This document shows positions 54,735 to 64,000 of a stretch of 64,000 bases of DNA, in pieces (position 1 is the stretch's first letter; each line of letters opens with the position of its first letter). The notes beneath the pieces are model-generated. The model made no database searches. It had not been told where the DNA came from and worked only from the letters and a program-made list of their open reading frames with translations. Both the position numbers and the translations under genes were made by a program. Source of the stretch: Pandoraea cepalis (GTDB lineage: Bacteria; Pseudomonadota; Gammaproteobacteria; Burkholderiales; Burkholderiaceae); contig NZ_CABPSL010000001.1 in NCBI RefSeq assembly GCF_902459665.1, positions 682,001 through 746,000 of the forward strand, written 5' to 3'.

Positions 54735-55622
54735 ATGAGACAACCAGCAATCAATTCTCATAACGCGTATCAGGAGCCGCCGGCAACCGGTGGTCGTCCA
54801 TCGCGCTTTCCGCCGTATGTTTCCCTGGTCGAGCGGCTCTGGTACTACCTGCTGCGCGCGGGTAACGCGCTTACGCTGTTGTTCCTCGTGCTGCCGGTTC
54901 TGGTGATGGTGCCGCTGTCGTTCTCGGACAGCACCTTCCTCGCGTATCCGATCCCGGCGTACTCGCTGCGCTGGTATCACAACCTGTTTAACTCCGACGA
55001 GTGGATGTCGGCGGCACGCAATAGTTTCATTATTGCGCCGTTGGCCACCTTGCTGGCGACGATACTGGGCACGCTGGCTGCAACGGGGCTGAACCAGGTG
55101 CAATTTCGCGGCAAGGCGATCCTGATGGCGGTGCTGATGTCGCCGATGATCGTGCCGGTGATCGTGGTCGGCGTCGGCATGTATCTGTGCTTCGCGCCGT
55201 TGGGGCTGGCCGGCACTTACCTGGGCATGGTGCTGGCGCACGCCGCGCTGGGCGCACCGTTTGTGGTCACCACGGTGTCGGCCACCTTGCGGGGTTTCAA
55301 CCAGAATTTGGTGCGCGCGAGCCTGTCGCTGGGCGCAGGCCCCCTGGAAACCTTTTTTCGCGTAACGCTGCCGGTGATTGCGCCAGGGGTGATATCGGGG
55401 GCGCTGTTCGCCTTCGCGACCTCGTTTGACGATGTGGTCGTGACGCTGTTTCTCGCCGGACCGGGGCAGGCGACGCTGCCGCGTCAGATGTTTACCGGGA
55501 TTCGTGAAAACATCAGCCCGACCATCGCTGCGCTTGCGACCATCCTGATCGTCTTTTCCACTTGTCTGCTACTTGTGCTCGAGTGGCTGCGGGGGCGAGG
55601 TGCCAAGCGTAACGCGACATAA
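54735..55622 (+). CDS. ABC transporter permease (PotC-like)
   Basis: 295 residues, six predicted membrane helices after a 45-residue cytoplasmic N-terminus. The EAA loop is LVRASLSLGAGPLETFFRVT followed by LPVIAPGVISGALFAFATSF, as in PotC. Partner of the long PotB-like permease; starts three bases after it. Last gene of the operon, convergent with gabP. Confidence 0.88.
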   Translation: MRQPAINSHNAYQEPPATGGRPSRFPPYVSLVERLWYYLLRAGNALTLLFLVLPVLVMVPLSFSDSTFLAYPIPAYSLRWYHNLFNSDEWMSAARNSFIIAPLATLLATILGTLAATGLNQVQFRGKAILMAVLMSPMIVPVIVVGVGMYLCFAPLGLAGTYLGMVLAHAALGAPFVVTTVSATLRGFNQNLVRASLSLGAGPLETFFRVTLPVIAPGVISGALFAFATSFDDVVVTLFLAGPGQATLPRQMFTGIRENISPTIAALATILIVFSTCLLLVLEWLRGRGAKRNAT

Positions 55623-55684
55623 GCGCACGTCGGCCCGTCCGAAGGCATGCCGCATCGTCTCGATGCCAGCGGTAGTCCACGAAT

Positions 55685-55751
55685 GAGGGCGGTGGCAAGC
55701 GGTCGTCGGAATTTGAACGTTCGCCTATCGACAGAATCTCTGCCACCGCCC
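55685..55751. repeat. Long-range 12-bp inverted repeat between the ABC operon and gabP
   Basis: AGGGCGGTGGCA (55685-55696) and TGCCACCGCCCT (55740-55751) are exact reverse complements separated by 43 bases that themselves contain GTCG/CGAC pairs. It lies between convergent stop codons. It could form a long terminator-like structure that protects both 3' ends. Confidence 0.5.
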
Positions 55752-55769
55752 TTGTCACACCGACCTATC

Positions 55770-57173
55770 TCAGATCTCGAAGCCCGGGTCCGGCGAGCGC
55801 AGCTTGCGCCAGATCGACCGAACGGTGAACGCCACGAGCAGGACCGTCAGGCTGGCCACCCCGAGGGCGAGGGGCGTGCGCTGGTCCGGGATGAAGGCCA
55901 TTGCCCCGACAATCGACAGCATGCCGATAATCGCGACCCAGGTGAGGTACGGATAGCCCCACATCCGAATCTTGAGCTTGCCCGGCGCCTCGCGCTCCAG
56001 CCGCTTGCGCAGTTTCAGCTGCGAGAAGGCGATGAGCACGTACACGAAGATCGCCACCGTGCCATAGGAGTTCACCAGAAAGGCGAACACCGTATCGGGC
56101 GACACGTAAGACATCACCACGGCCGCATAGCCGAACAGCGTGCCGATGAGAATGGCGCGAACCGGCACGCCACGCGCATTGAGCTTGGCCAGCGAGCGCG
56201 GGGCATCGCCACGGCGCGTGAGCGCGAAGAGCATGCGCGACGAGGCGTACAAGCCCGAGTTCAGTGCCGAGAGCACGGCGGTCAGTACCACGGCGTTCAT
56301 GATGTGCGCCGCTGCCGGAATGTGCATCGCTTCGAGCGCGCTCACATACGGCGTGGCCATGCCGGCGGAGTTCCAGGGCACGAGCATCACCACCAGCAGG
56401 ATCGAGCCGATGTAGAAGAACAGCACGCGGCCGATGACCGAGTTGGTGGCACGCGCCACGGCTTGTTGCGGCTCGGCCGCTTCGGCGGCGGCAATCGTCA
56501 CGATCTCCGCGCCGAAGTAAAAGCCGGTCGCCGCGACCGCACCGGCCATCACCGGGCCAATGCCGTTGGGCATGAAGCCGCCGTGCGAGAGCAGGTGTCC
56601 GGTGCTTGCCACCGCACCCGGCCACAGGCCGAACACAAAGAGCCCGCCGAGGAACAGGAACACGACGATGGCCGCGACCTTGATCGACGCGAACCAGAAT
56701 TCGAACTCGCCGTAGGACGCCACCGACACCAGATTCGTCAATGTCAGCACCACCAGCAACGCGAGACTGATGGCCCAGGCCGGGATGCCGGGGAGCCAGA
56801 ACTGGATCAGGTTGGCACCCGCGACCGCTTCGACCGCGACCACGATCACCCAGAAGTACCAGTACATCCAGCCTGTCAGAAAGCCGGCCAGCTCACCGCC
56901 GACCGGCTTGTCGTTCCAGGCGAGCCGTGCGTACTCATAGAACGACCCCACCGCGGGCAGCGCACACGCCATCTCGCCGAGCATGCGCATCACGAGCACC
57001 ACGAGCGCGCCGGTAATCAGGAACGACAGCACGGCCGCCGGGCCGGCGGCATGCACGACTACGCCACTGCCGACGAAGAGGCCCGCACCGATCACGCCGC
57101 CCAGCGCGATCATGCTCATGTGCCGCTGCTTGAGGCTCGATTGCAGATGCGTGCCCTGTTCACGATTGGCCAT
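55770..57173 (-). CDS. gabP: APC-family amino acid permease, probable GABA permease
   Basis: 467 residues with 12 membrane helices. The APC signature LKQRHMSMIALGGVIGAGLF and GSGVVVHAAGPAAVLSFLIT open the protein, and ARLAWNDKPVGGELAGFLTG follows, all as in GabP/AnsP. It imports amino acids with protons. ATG 57173 has GGGAGG upstream. The GABA assignment leans on gabT and the GabR-like gene within 10 kb and is tentative. It follows tauC on the same strand after 243 bases without an obvious gene. Confidence 0.75.
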   Translation of the reverse strand: MANREQGTHLQSSLKQRHMSMIALGGVIGAGLFVGSGVVVHAAGPAAVLSFLITGALVVLVMRMLGEMACALPAVGSFYEYARLAWNDKPVGGELAGFLTGWMYWYFWVIVVAVEAVAGANLIQFWLPGIPAWAISLALLVVLTLTNLVSVASYGEFEFWFASIKVAAIVVFLFLGGLFVFGLWPGAVASTGHLLSHGGFMPNGIGPVMAGAVAATGFYFGAEIVTIAAAEAAEPQQAVARATNSVIGRVLFFYIGSILLVVMLVPWNSAGMATPYVSALEAMHIPAAAHIMNAVVLTAVLSALNSGLYASSRMLFALTRRGDAPRSLAKLNARGVPVRAILIGTLFGYAAVVMSYVSPDTVFAFLVNSYGTVAIFVYVLIAFSQLKLRKRLEREAPGKLKIRMWGYPYLTWVAIIGMLSIVGAMAFIPDQRTPLALGVASLTVLLVAFTVRSIWRKLRSPDPGFEI

Positions 57174-57416
57174 GACGACCTCCCGTGATGGGGCGTGCGA
57201 TGCGCACGGCGCTATCGCAGACGCTGATGGAACAAGGGGAGAGGGAGAACCGGGGGGGAACCGCCAATGCGACAACGCGCCGCTCACGGGCAACACGCCC
57301 GACCTGCAATGTCTCGACTACCACACAACCTCCTGAAGACCTTATCTGACGGCAGGTGCGGCGGGGGGAGCCGCCCTGCGTCTTTTGTAATGACCAACGG
57401 ACCTGCTTACGTCTTG

Positions 57417-58352
57417 TCAGACCTTGCCTTTCCAGGGCACCAGCACGCGCTCGAGGTAGCGCATGATCAGATCGAATCCGAACGCGAAAAAGCCGATCAC
57501 GATGATCCCCATGATCACGATGTCCGACGCGAGGAATTCCGCCGCGTTGAGCACCATGAAACCGAGTCCGCTCGATGCCGCCACCATTTCGGCAGCGACC
57601 AGCGTTGTCCAGCCCACGCCGATGCCGATGCGCATGCCGGTGAAGATCTCCGGCAGTGCCGACTTCACGATCACGTGCATGACGATCTGGCGCGGCGAAG
57701 CGCCCATCGAATAGGCCGCGTGAATCTGCTCCATCGACACCGAGCGCACGCCTGCCCGTGCCGCAATGGCCAGCGGCGCGAAGATGGCCAGGTAAATCAG
57801 GAACACCTTCGAGAATTCACCGATGCCGAACCAGATGATGACGAGCGGCAAGTAGGCGAGCGGCGGCAGCGGGCGGTAGAACTCGATCGGCGGATCGAAC
57901 ACGCCGCGGCCGATGCGCGACACGCCCATGAGAATGCCCACCGGGATGGCGGTCACACAGGCCAGCGCAAAGGCGCCGAAGACGCGATACAGACTCGCGA
58001 GCGTGTGCTCCCACAGTGTCGAGCCGGCAAAGCCCTCCGTGGCGACCTGCATGAACTTCTCGATGATCGCGCGCGGTCCCGGCAGGAACAGCGGCTTGAT
58101 CATGCCCGACGACGTAATGGCGATCCAGAGCAGCAACAGGGCAACCACGGTCACGACGCTGATCGCCAGGCTCGGGCCTTGGCCGGGGGCGCCGAACGAC
58201 TCACCGGCCTTGACCGGGCGCGGGGCAAACATGCGCGCGAAGAAACCGCGCCGACGCGGTGTACGGGGCGCAACCGCCGGGCGGCGCGCGCCGGGCGAAT
58301 TGGCGGCAGCGGCGGGCGGCGTGGGGTGAGGGGTGACGGGTTTGGTCATCAT
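57417..58352 (-). CDS. tauC: Taurine ABC transporter permease
   Basis: 311 residues. A proline- and arginine-rich cytoplasmic N-terminus (~60 residues) precedes six membrane helices. The EAA loop is EQIHAAYSMGASPRQIVMHV, typical of the nitrate/sulfonate/taurine permeases (TauC/SsuC). The start (two adjacent ATGs) follows AGGAGA. It begins 20 bases after tauB. Together with tauA and tauB it forms a taurine importer feeding tauXY-xsc 14 kb away. Confidence 0.88.
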   Translation of the reverse strand: MMTKPVTPHPTPPAAAANSPGARRPAVAPRTPRRRGFFARMFAPRPVKAGESFGAPGQGPSLAISVVTVVALLLLWIAITSSGMIKPLFLPGPRAIIEKFMQVATEGFAGSTLWEHTLASLYRVFGAFALACVTAIPVGILMGVSRIGRGVFDPPIEFYRPLPPLAYLPLVIIWFGIGEFSKVFLIYLAIFAPLAIAARAGVRSVSMEQIHAAYSMGASPRQIVMHVIVKSALPEIFTGMRIGIGVGWTTLVAAEMVAASSGLGFMVLNAAEFLASDIVIMGIIVIGFFAFGFDLIMRYLERVLVPWKGKV

Positions 58353-58372
58353 GGTGTTCTCTCCTGCAGCAA

Positions 58373-59197
58373 TCAGGCTGCGACCGCATTGGCATTCGAC
58401 GTCGCCGACTGGCCCGCACGTTCGTCGCCGTAGATGATGCTGAGCACGGTCTCGCGCATGGCGATGAAATCCGGGCTCGACTTGATGGTGCGCGCGTCAC
58501 GGCATTCGAGATAGCGCTGGTTGAAGTCAAGCTCATACGTGTGCGTGATGCGTCCGGGGCGCGGCGACATCACGATCAGGCGACTGGCGAGGAACAGCGC
58601 TTCTTCGACGCTGTGCGTGATGAAGAAGATCATCTTGCCGGTCTCGCGCCACACGTCGAGCAGCAGTTCCTGGATGGTTTCGCGCGTGAGCGCGTCGAGT
58701 GCGGCCATTGGCTCGTCCATGAGCAGCATCGACGGATTGCACGTGAGCGCGCGTGCGATGCCCACCCGCTGCTGCATGCCGCCGGAGAGTTGGTAAATCA
58801 TGTGATTGTGGAAGTCCTGCAGCCCGACCAGCGCGAGATTGCGCGCGGCAATGGCGCGTCGTTCCGTCTTCGGCACGCCTTGGAGCTTCAGCCCGAACTC
58901 GGTGTTCTCCATCACGTTGAGCCACGGCAGCAGCGCGTGCTTCTGGAACACCACGCCGCGATCGGCGCCAGGGCCTTCGATCGGGGCATCGCCCAGCAGC
59001 AATTCGCCGGACGTGGGCGCGATGAAGCCAGCCATCAGACTGAGCAGCGTGGTCTTGCCGCAACCCGAGGCGCCGAGGGCCACTACGAAATCGCCGGGTG
59101 CGATGGTCAGATCGACGTGAGCGAGCGCCTGCACCTGCTCGCCGGGACGCCGGCCGGGATAGACGACGCTGACGTCGTTGACGATGAGTTGTTCCAT
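58373..59197 (-). CDS. tauB: Taurine ABC transporter ATP-binding protein
   Basis: 274 residues. Walker [22 protein letters not shown]-loop [20 protein letters not shown], signature [15 protein letters not shown], Walker [14 protein letters not shown]-loop [12 protein letters not shown]. The TauB/SsuB pattern includes [20 protein letters not shown]. It energises import by TauC after delivery by TauA. Same strand as tauA (79-base gap) and tauC. Confidence 0.9.
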   Translation of the reverse strand: MEQLIVNDVSVVYPGRRPGEQVQALAHVDLTIAPGDFVVALGASGCGKTTLLSLMAGFIAPTSGELLLGDAPIEGPGADRGVVFQKHALLPWLNVMENTEFGLKLQGVPKTERRAIAARNLALVGLQDFHNHMIYQLSGGMQQRVGIARALTCNPSMLLMDEPMAALDALTRETIQELLLDVWRETGKMIFFITHSVEEALFLASRLIVMSPRPGRITHTYELDFNQRYLECRDARTIKSSPDFIAMRETVLSIIYGDERAGQSATSNANAVAA

Positions 59198-59276
59198 GAA
59201 GCCCTTCTCCTGTCGATCGAGCGATCGGGGAGGGGCGGTCGCGCCTGAACTTTCGGCGTGACCGCCCCGGTACGGC

Positions 59277-60335
59277 TTACTTCAGTTTAAGTGCGGCGTC
59301 GACGTAGCGCGACGTGACATAAGGCGTGTAGTCGGCCTTGACGGCATCGATCTTCTGCTGGCCCTTCAGGAACTCGGCCGTGTCCTTGAGGGCCTTGGCG
59401 GCGCGGCTGTCCTTGCCACCGCCCAGCCATTCAGCCGATGCCTGCTGCTGGGCCGACGGGAAGGCATAGAGCGAGAGCGCGCCGGGAACGTCTTCCGGCT
59501 TGCCGCCGATCATCTTCACGATGGCCTTGACCTGTGGCGAGGTGGCGGTCCAGGCGGCCTGATGATCACGGTAGGCCGCGTCGGCGTCGGCGATCACCTT
59601 GACGAACTTCGCCATGAAGTCGGCGTTCGCCTCCCCCCATTTGCGGTCGACGGCGATGCCGTCAAACGTCGGCTTGCCCTGCTTCGACAGCTCTCCGGAG
59701 GTGATCAGCACGTGACCGCTCTTCTTGATCTGCGCGAGCGCCGGATCCCAGACGTAGGCCGCATCGATGTCGCCACGCTCCCACGCCGCTACGATCTGGT
59801 TCGGCTGCATGTTGAGCACCTTCACCTCGGTCGGCTTGATGCCCCATTGTTGCAGTGCGAACATCGTGTGGTAGTGCGTGGTCGAGACGAACGGCACCCC
59901 GATCTTCTTGCCCTTCAGGTCGGCGGGCGACTTGATGTTCGAGGCGTTGCGCACGACCATTGCCTCGGCCTGGTTGATGTCGTCGAGAATCCAGAACAGT
60001 TGCAGGTCCAGCCCCTGCGAGACGGCGGCGGCCATCGGGCTGGAGCCGAGCACGCCGATCTTGATGTCGCCCGAGGCGAGGGCCGTGGCGACCTTGGCGC
60101 CCGACTCGAACTGACGCCAGTGGATCTTGTAGCCGGTGGCCTTCTCGAATTCGCCGCCGGTAATGGCGACCAGCCACGGATCGACGATTTGCTGGTACGC
60201 AATCGTCACCTCTTTTTCCTGCGCCTGCGCCGTCGAGGGCAGCGTAAGCCCGAGCGTCAGCGCAGCGGGGAGTGCAGCTGCCGCCAGCGCCGTGGCGGCG
60301 AACGCCCGTCGCAGCCGGTTCGGAAGTCCATTCAT
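59277..60335 (-). CDS. tauA: Taurine ABC transporter substrate-binding protein
   Basis: 352 residues with a long signal peptide ([20 protein letters not shown], ending TAQAQ). The mature protein begins [60 protein letters not shown] and [20 protein letters not shown] follow, matching TauA. It captures taurine in the periplasm. First gene of tauABC, divergent from tauR. Confidence 0.9.
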   Translation of the reverse strand: MNGLPNRLRRAFAATALAAAALPAALTLGLTLPSTAQAQEKEVTIAYQQIVDPWLVAITGGEFEKATGYKIHWRQFESGAKVATALASGDIKIGVLGSSPMAAAVSQGLDLQLFWILDDINQAEAMVVRNASNIKSPADLKGKKIGVPFVSTTHYHTMFALQQWGIKPTEVKVLNMQPNQIVAAWERGDIDAAYVWDPALAQIKKSGHVLITSGELSKQGKPTFDGIAVDRKWGEANADFMAKFVKVIADADAAYRDHQAAWTATSPQVKAIVKMIGGKPEDVPGALSLYAFPSAQQQASAEWLGGGKDSRAAKALKDTAEFLKGQQKIDAVKADYTPYVTSRYVDAALKLK

Positions 60336-60449
60336 GGTTCACCTCTAATCGGAAAGTTTTCGGTAGAACACTCGGGTTTGACGCACACGCTGTTAAGAAT
60401 CGGCGCCAAGTGATTGCATCATTGCCGCCAGCCTTTTTGTTCGTTAGAG

Positions 60450-60491
60450 CCAGTTGGCCGCATTTGATGATGCCAACTGGTCCAGTGGACC
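60450..60491. promoter_or_regulatory. TauR operator candidate between tauA and tauR
   Basis: CCAGTTGG (60450-60457) and CCAACTGG (60473-60480) are exact complements 15 bases apart. GGTCCAGTGGACC (60479-60491) is a palindrome that overlaps the second arm. CTGGTCC/GGACC elements resemble the CTGGAC half-sites described for TauR. It sits midway in the 297-base divergent gap. Confidence 0.5.
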
Positions 60492-60632
60492 CGAAATCGG
60501 CTCGCAAGCCGCATGAATGCTGGAATCCGGCGTGATTTCGCGCGACTGCGGATAAACCCCAACTCGGAATGGATGTCACCGTCACTTGAGTAATAATTGA
60601 CGTTCTGGAAGGGTGAGTCGAGAGGGGGCACG

Positions 60633-62168
60633 ATGTCGAGCCGGATTTCCGCGGCGATGTGGAACCAGTTGTTTCAGATGTCGGCGCACGCCGGCATGAG
60701 TTTGCAGAGCCAGATTCGCCAGATGCTGGTGTCGGCGATTCTCGACGAGCGGCTGATGCGCGGCGCTGCGGTGCCGTCGTCGCGCGAGTTGGCCGAAGGG
60801 CTTGGCGTGGCGCGCAACACGGTGGTGCTCGCCTATCAGCAACTGGTCGACGAGGGCTACCTGATTGCGCGGGAGCGGCGCGGGTATTTCGTCAACGGCG
60901 ATATTCTGGCGCCCCGCGTCGGGTCGCAGGTCACGCCGGCGCGCGATGCGCCGGCGTTGGCGGCTGGCACCATCGCGCCACGGGATCCGGCGACACCGGA
61001 CTGGGAGGGGCGCTACGTGGTGCGTCCTTCGGGGCAACGCAACATCGTGAAGCCCATCGATTGGCAGAAGTATCAGTACCCCTTTATTTACGGCCAGTTC
61101 GATCCGACCATGTTCCCGACGGCGGATTGGCGCGAGTGTTGCCACAAGGCGCTCACCGTCATGGAGATCCGCGACTGGGCACCGGACATGATCGCGCGCG
61201 ATGACGAGACACTGATCCAGCAGATCCGCACGCGCGTGCTGCCGCGACGCGGCGTGTGGGCCGACGCCGACGAGATCGTGCTCACCAATGGGGCGCAACA
61301 GGCGCTGTACCTACTGGCGGATTTGCTGGTCGGAGCGCACACGACGGTGGGGATCGAAGACCCGGGCTACCCGGACGCGCGCAACATCTTCGCGATACGC
61401 ACGCCAAAGCTCGTGGGCTTGCCCGTGGACGAGTCGGGTCTGCCGGTCGACGATCGCTTGTCGCAGTGCGATTACGTCTACGTCACGCCGTCGCACCAGT
61501 GCCCCACGACGACCACGATGCCGCTGGCGAATCGCGAGGCGTTGCTGCGTCGGGCGGAAGCCGAAGACTTCGTGGTGATCGAGGACGACTACGAGAGCGA
61601 AAACAGCTATTCGGACATTCCGATTCCGGCGCTCAAGAGCCTGGATCGCAGCGACCGTGTGATCTATATCGGGAGCTTATCCAAGTCGTTCGCCCCTGGG
61701 CTGCGCCTGGGGTATATCGTGGCGCCGGCGGCGCTGGTGGCGGAGTTGCGGGCGTTGCGCCGCTTGATGATTCGCCATCCGTCGGCCTTCATTCAACGCT
61801 CGTTTTCGATGTTCCTGGCACTGGGCCATCACGACGCCTTGCTGCGTCGTCTGGCGGATACCTATGCGAAGCGTGCCGAGGTGCTGAGCGCGGCGCTTGC
61901 CGCGCATATGCCGGAGGTGTCGTTCGTGCAGGTGAAGGGCGGGGCGTCGTGCTGGGTGCAAGGGCCGCCGACACTGAACGCGAACGTACTGGCGGCGCGG
62001 GCGAAGGTGCGCGGCATTCTCATCGAGACGGGCGACATTTTCTTCATGGGCGATTCGCCGCCGCTCAACCGGTTCCGGCTGGGCTTTTCGTCGATACGGC
62101 TTGAGCACATCGAGTCGGGCATCATCGCGCTGGCCGAGGTTCTGCGCGAGACGATGGCGCAGGGGTAG
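60633..62168 (+). CDS. tauR: MocR-family taurine regulator
   Basis: 511 residues. GntR winged helix (VPSSRELAEGLGVARNTVVL, AYQQLVDEGYLIARERRGYF) fused to an aminotransferase-like domain. That domain contains NGAQQALYLLADLLVGAHTT, IEDDYESENSYSDIPIPALK and the PLP lysine in YIGSLSKSFAPGLRLGYIVA. TauR of Rhodobacter activates taurine genes. Divergent from tauABC, which it should control. ATG 60633 follows GAGAGGGGG; the short upstream extension is rejected. Confidence 0.88.
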   Translation: MSSRISAAMWNQLFQMSAHAGMSLQSQIRQMLVSAILDERLMRGAAVPSSRELAEGLGVARNTVVLAYQQLVDEGYLIARERRGYFVNGDILAPRVGSQVTPARDAPALAAGTIAPRDPATPDWEGRYVVRPSGQRNIVKPIDWQKYQYPFIYGQFDPTMFPTADWRECCHKALTVMEIRDWAPDMIARDDETLIQQIRTRVLPRRGVWADADEIVLTNGAQQALYLLADLLVGAHTTVGIEDPGYPDARNIFAIRTPKLVGLPVDESGLPVDDRLSQCDYVYVTPSHQCPTTTTMPLANREALLRRAEAEDFVVIEDDYESENSYSDIPIPALKSLDRSDRVIYIGSLSKSFAPGLRLGYIVAPAALVAELRALRRLMIRHPSAFIQRSFSMFLALGHHDALLRRLADTYAKRAEVLSAALAAHMPEVSFVQVKGGASCWVQGPPTLNANVLAARAKVRGILIETGDIFFMGDSPPLNRFRLGFSSIRLEHIESGIIALAEVLRETMAQG

Positions 62169-62255
62169 GTTGCGTGCGGCCGGCAGTCAGCGGGCGTTGC
62201 TGGCTTATGATGCGTCGGCAGGCGACATCGTTGAACATGGAGGCAGGCAGGGAGC

Positions 62256-63188
62256 ATGGATAGCAAGTGCAAGAACCGGGCGACGCTCGTTGGATTGGCG
62301 GCCGTGGTGTTGTGGAGTTCGATCGTCGGACTGATTCGCGGCGTGAGCGAGAGCTTCGGGCCGACAGGCGGCGCGGCGATGATGTACACCGTGGCCTCGG
62401 TGTTTCTGCTGTTCTCCGTCGGTTTTCCGCAGATCAAGACATTCCCGAAGCGATATCTGTATGTGGGAAGCCTGCTGTTCGTAGCCTATGAACTTTGCCT
62501 GTCACTGTCGATCGGCTACGCGAACAGCGCGCAGCAAGCGATCGAAGTCGGCATGGTCAACTATCTCTGGCCGACGTTCACGCTGATCTCGGCCATCGTC
62601 TTCAACAAGCAGCGCGCGAATTTTTGGGTGATTCCGGGGTTCTTTCTGTCGATGCTCGGCATTTGCTGGGTACTGGGCGGCGATCATGGCCTCGACGTCG
62701 CCGAGATGGCAGCCAACGTGCTCGCCAACCCGCTGAGTTACGGCCTGGCGTTCGCGGGCGCGGTGATCTGGGCCGCTTATTGCACCGTGACGACGCGCTA
62801 TGCCGAGGGCAAGAACGGCGTGACGTTCTTCTTCATGCTGGTGGCGGCGGCGCTGTGGGCGAAGTACCTCGTGGCGGGCGGTGGGCAGATGCATGTGAGC
62901 ACGCTCGGTATCGTCTACCTGGTGCTGGCCGCATGTGCGATGGGCTTCGGCTATGCCGCCTGGAACGTCGGCATTCTGCGCGGCAACGTGACGGTGCTGG
63001 CCGGGGCGTCGTATTTCATTCCGGTGTTCTCCGCGGCAATATCGGCGATGTTGCTGCAAGCGCCGCTGTCCTTCGCGTTCTGGCAAGGCGCGGCGATGGT
63101 GTGCGGCGGCTCGATACTTTGCTGGACGGCAACGCGATCGCGACGGCCAACCGGCGTGACGTCGAAGGCGGTTGATGTGCGGGAGTGA
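62256..63188 (+). CDS. YddG-type DMT-superfamily exporter (aromatic amino acids)
   Basis: 310 residues with about ten membrane helices in two EamA-like repeats. ATLVGLAAVVLWSSIVGLIR, GMVNYLWPTFTLISAIVFNK and NVGILRGNVTVLAGASYFIP match YddG. YddG exports aromatic amino acids and some xenobiotics. AGGGAGC precedes the ATG. It follows tauR on the same strand after 87 bases but shows no other link to taurine. Confidence 0.82.
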   Translation: MDSKCKNRATLVGLAAVVLWSSIVGLIRGVSESFGPTGGAAMMYTVASVFLLFSVGFPQIKTFPKRYLYVGSLLFVAYELCLSLSIGYANSAQQAIEVGMVNYLWPTFTLISAIVFNKQRANFWVIPGFFLSMLGICWVLGGDHGLDVAEMAANVLANPLSYGLAFAGAVIWAAYCTVTTRYAEGKNGVTFFFMLVAAALWAKYLVAGGGQMHVSTLGIVYLVLAACAMGFGYAAWNVGILRGNVTVLAGASYFIPVFSAAISAMLLQAPLSFAFWQGAAMVCGGSILCWTATRSRRPTGVTSKAVDVRE

Positions 63189-63265
63189 GTCGTCGTCAAG
63201 GGCACGTGTCGAACAACGATGCGTGTGCCCCGATGGCTGGGAATGCCAGAGAGCACGGTCCGCGA

Positions 63266-64000
63266 TCAAGCGCGATCCGTACCCCGGTATCGAAGGAGGC
63301 GCGTGACGATGGAACTCACCCTTTCATTGGCACTGTCGATGGCGCCGTCATTCCCGAATATCGGCCGTGTCAACCGGGTCAGAACGCCGCCCGTCGGCAT
63401 TTCCACGGCGAGCCGTGCCCCGCGCTCATATGCGTGACGCGCGGTGTCATGCCAATTCACCTGACGGGCCATGTTCCAGGCGAGATCGTCTGCAATGTCG
63501 TCGGGACGAAAAAGCGCACGCGCCCGGGTGCAACTGACGTAGGTCATCGTTGGCCGTTGAAAGCGCACTTTCGCGGTGGCTTGCGCCAACGTGCTCGCCT
63601 GGGCCGTGAGCAACGCGCAATGCGACGGCACCGCCATTGCCAGTCGAGCCGCCTGTGCGGCACCGGCTTTCGACGCCAGCGCCTGTACACGATCCAGCGC
63701 GGCATCGTTGCCCGCCACCACGATCTGTTGCTCGGCATTCAGATTCGCGACGTAAGCGGGCGAGTCGTCGGTGTGAACTGCCTCCACAATGTCGGCCACC
63801 GCTGCTGCGGACAATCCGGTAATCACCGTCATGCCATAGCCGCGCGGATAGGCCGTCTCCATCAAGCGGCCTCGCAGGTGCACGAGACCCAGCGCATCCC
63901 TGAAATCCAGCGCCCCTGCCGCGACGGCTGCCGTCCAGGCACCGATCGAGTGGCCCGCCACAAGGTGCGGTGTGGCCCCTTGTGCGGCGAGCGCTCTTGT
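63266..64000 (-). CDS. Malonate decarboxylase acyltransferase MdcH-like (5' end outside window)
   Basis: 244 codons are visible; the reading frame is open to position 64000, so the N-terminus lies beyond the window. The active-site serine is in HLVAGHSIGAWTAAVAAGAL and the partner histidine in MAVPSHCALLTAQA, the pattern of FabD-type malonyl-CoA:ACP transferases. The GHSIGAWTAAV form and overall layout fit MdcH, which charges the malonate decarboxylase carrier protein. Without the neighbouring mdc genes it could be another acyltransferase. The residue count from GHSIG to the C-terminus suits a protein of ~310 residues. Confidence 0.65.
   Translation of the reverse strand, partial: TRALAAQGATPHLVAGHSIGAWTAAVAAGALDFRDALGLVHLRGRLMETAYPRGYGMTVITGLSAAAVADIVEAVHTDDSPAYVANLNAEQQIVVAGNDAALDRVQALASKAGAAQAARLAMAVPSHCALLTAQASTLAQATAKVRFQRPTMTYVSCTRARALFRPDDIADDLAWNMARQVNWHDTARHAYERGARLAVEMPTGGVLTRLTRPIFGNDGAIDSANERVSSIVTRLLRYRGTDRA

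Overview
The window is GC-rich (roughly 63 percent by eye) chromosomal DNA with densely packed metabolic genes and many IclR-, LysR- and MocR-type regulators. The long-form leuA, the pcaIJF/pcaR block, tandem IclR genes and isethionate/taurine genes like those known from Cupriavidus point to a beta-proteobacterium of the Burkholderiaceae, possibly Pandoraea. The genus is inference. I saw no rRNA, tRNA, CRISPR array, insertion sequence or phage gene.

Layout. 0-2.5 kb: an Lrp-type regulator and leuA, preceded by a probable leucine leader peptide. 2.7-6.5 kb: the 3-oxoadipate pathway (pcaI-pcaJ-pcaF) divergent from pcaR around a perfect inverted-repeat operator. 6.5-11.6 kb: an operon of metallo-hydrolase, FAD monooxygenase and DUF2783 protein, divergent from two overlapping IclR genes. 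11.7-18.2 kb: a small secreted repeat protein, an aromatic-acid transporter, and a divergent opgG/bglX pair for periplasmic glucan. 18.3-20.4 kb: a tartrate/D-malate dehydrogenase with its LysR regulator. 20.5-25.6 kb: a GntR regulator with sulfolactate sulfo-lyase (suyAB), a DctA-type carrier and a ComC-type dehydrogenase. 25.6-29.2 kb: LysR, Old Yellow Enzyme and a degenerate EAL protein.

29.4-43.2 kb is the most interesting part, a C2-sulfonate block. Isethionate dehydrogenase (iseJ) and transporter (iseU) are divergent from an IclR regulator (iseR). A second IclR gene is divergent from an orphan cobS/cobT-like AAA+/VWA pair. Facing them are tauY-tauX, xsc, pta and a TauE/SafE sulfite exporter. 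Isethionate and taurine converge on sulfoacetaldehyde, which Xsc and Pta turn into acetyl-CoA while sulfite is exported. Related 15-bp IclR-type operators lie upstream of iseJ, iseR, iclR/cobS and xsc. The promoters of xsc and the second iclR share a conserved segment of about 55 nt. This places the cobST-like pair inside the sulfonate regulon, with no known role there.

43.5-57.2 kb: a DUF3311/SSS carrier, amidohydrolase and CobW GTPase cassette, then a GABA/polyamine locus (gabT, MocR regulator, polyamine-type ABC transporter, gabP). The gabT and ABC promoters have the same operator-to--10 geometry. 57.4-62.2 kb: tauABC and tauR for taurine uptake. 62.3-64.0 kb: a YddG-type exporter and the 3' part of an mdcH-like acyltransferase running off the edge.

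The window therefore holds routes for taurine, isethionate and (R)-sulfolactate, all releasing sulfite, with one exporter and no visible sulfite dehydrogenase. All functional names rest on recognised sequence motifs and context; no database search was run.
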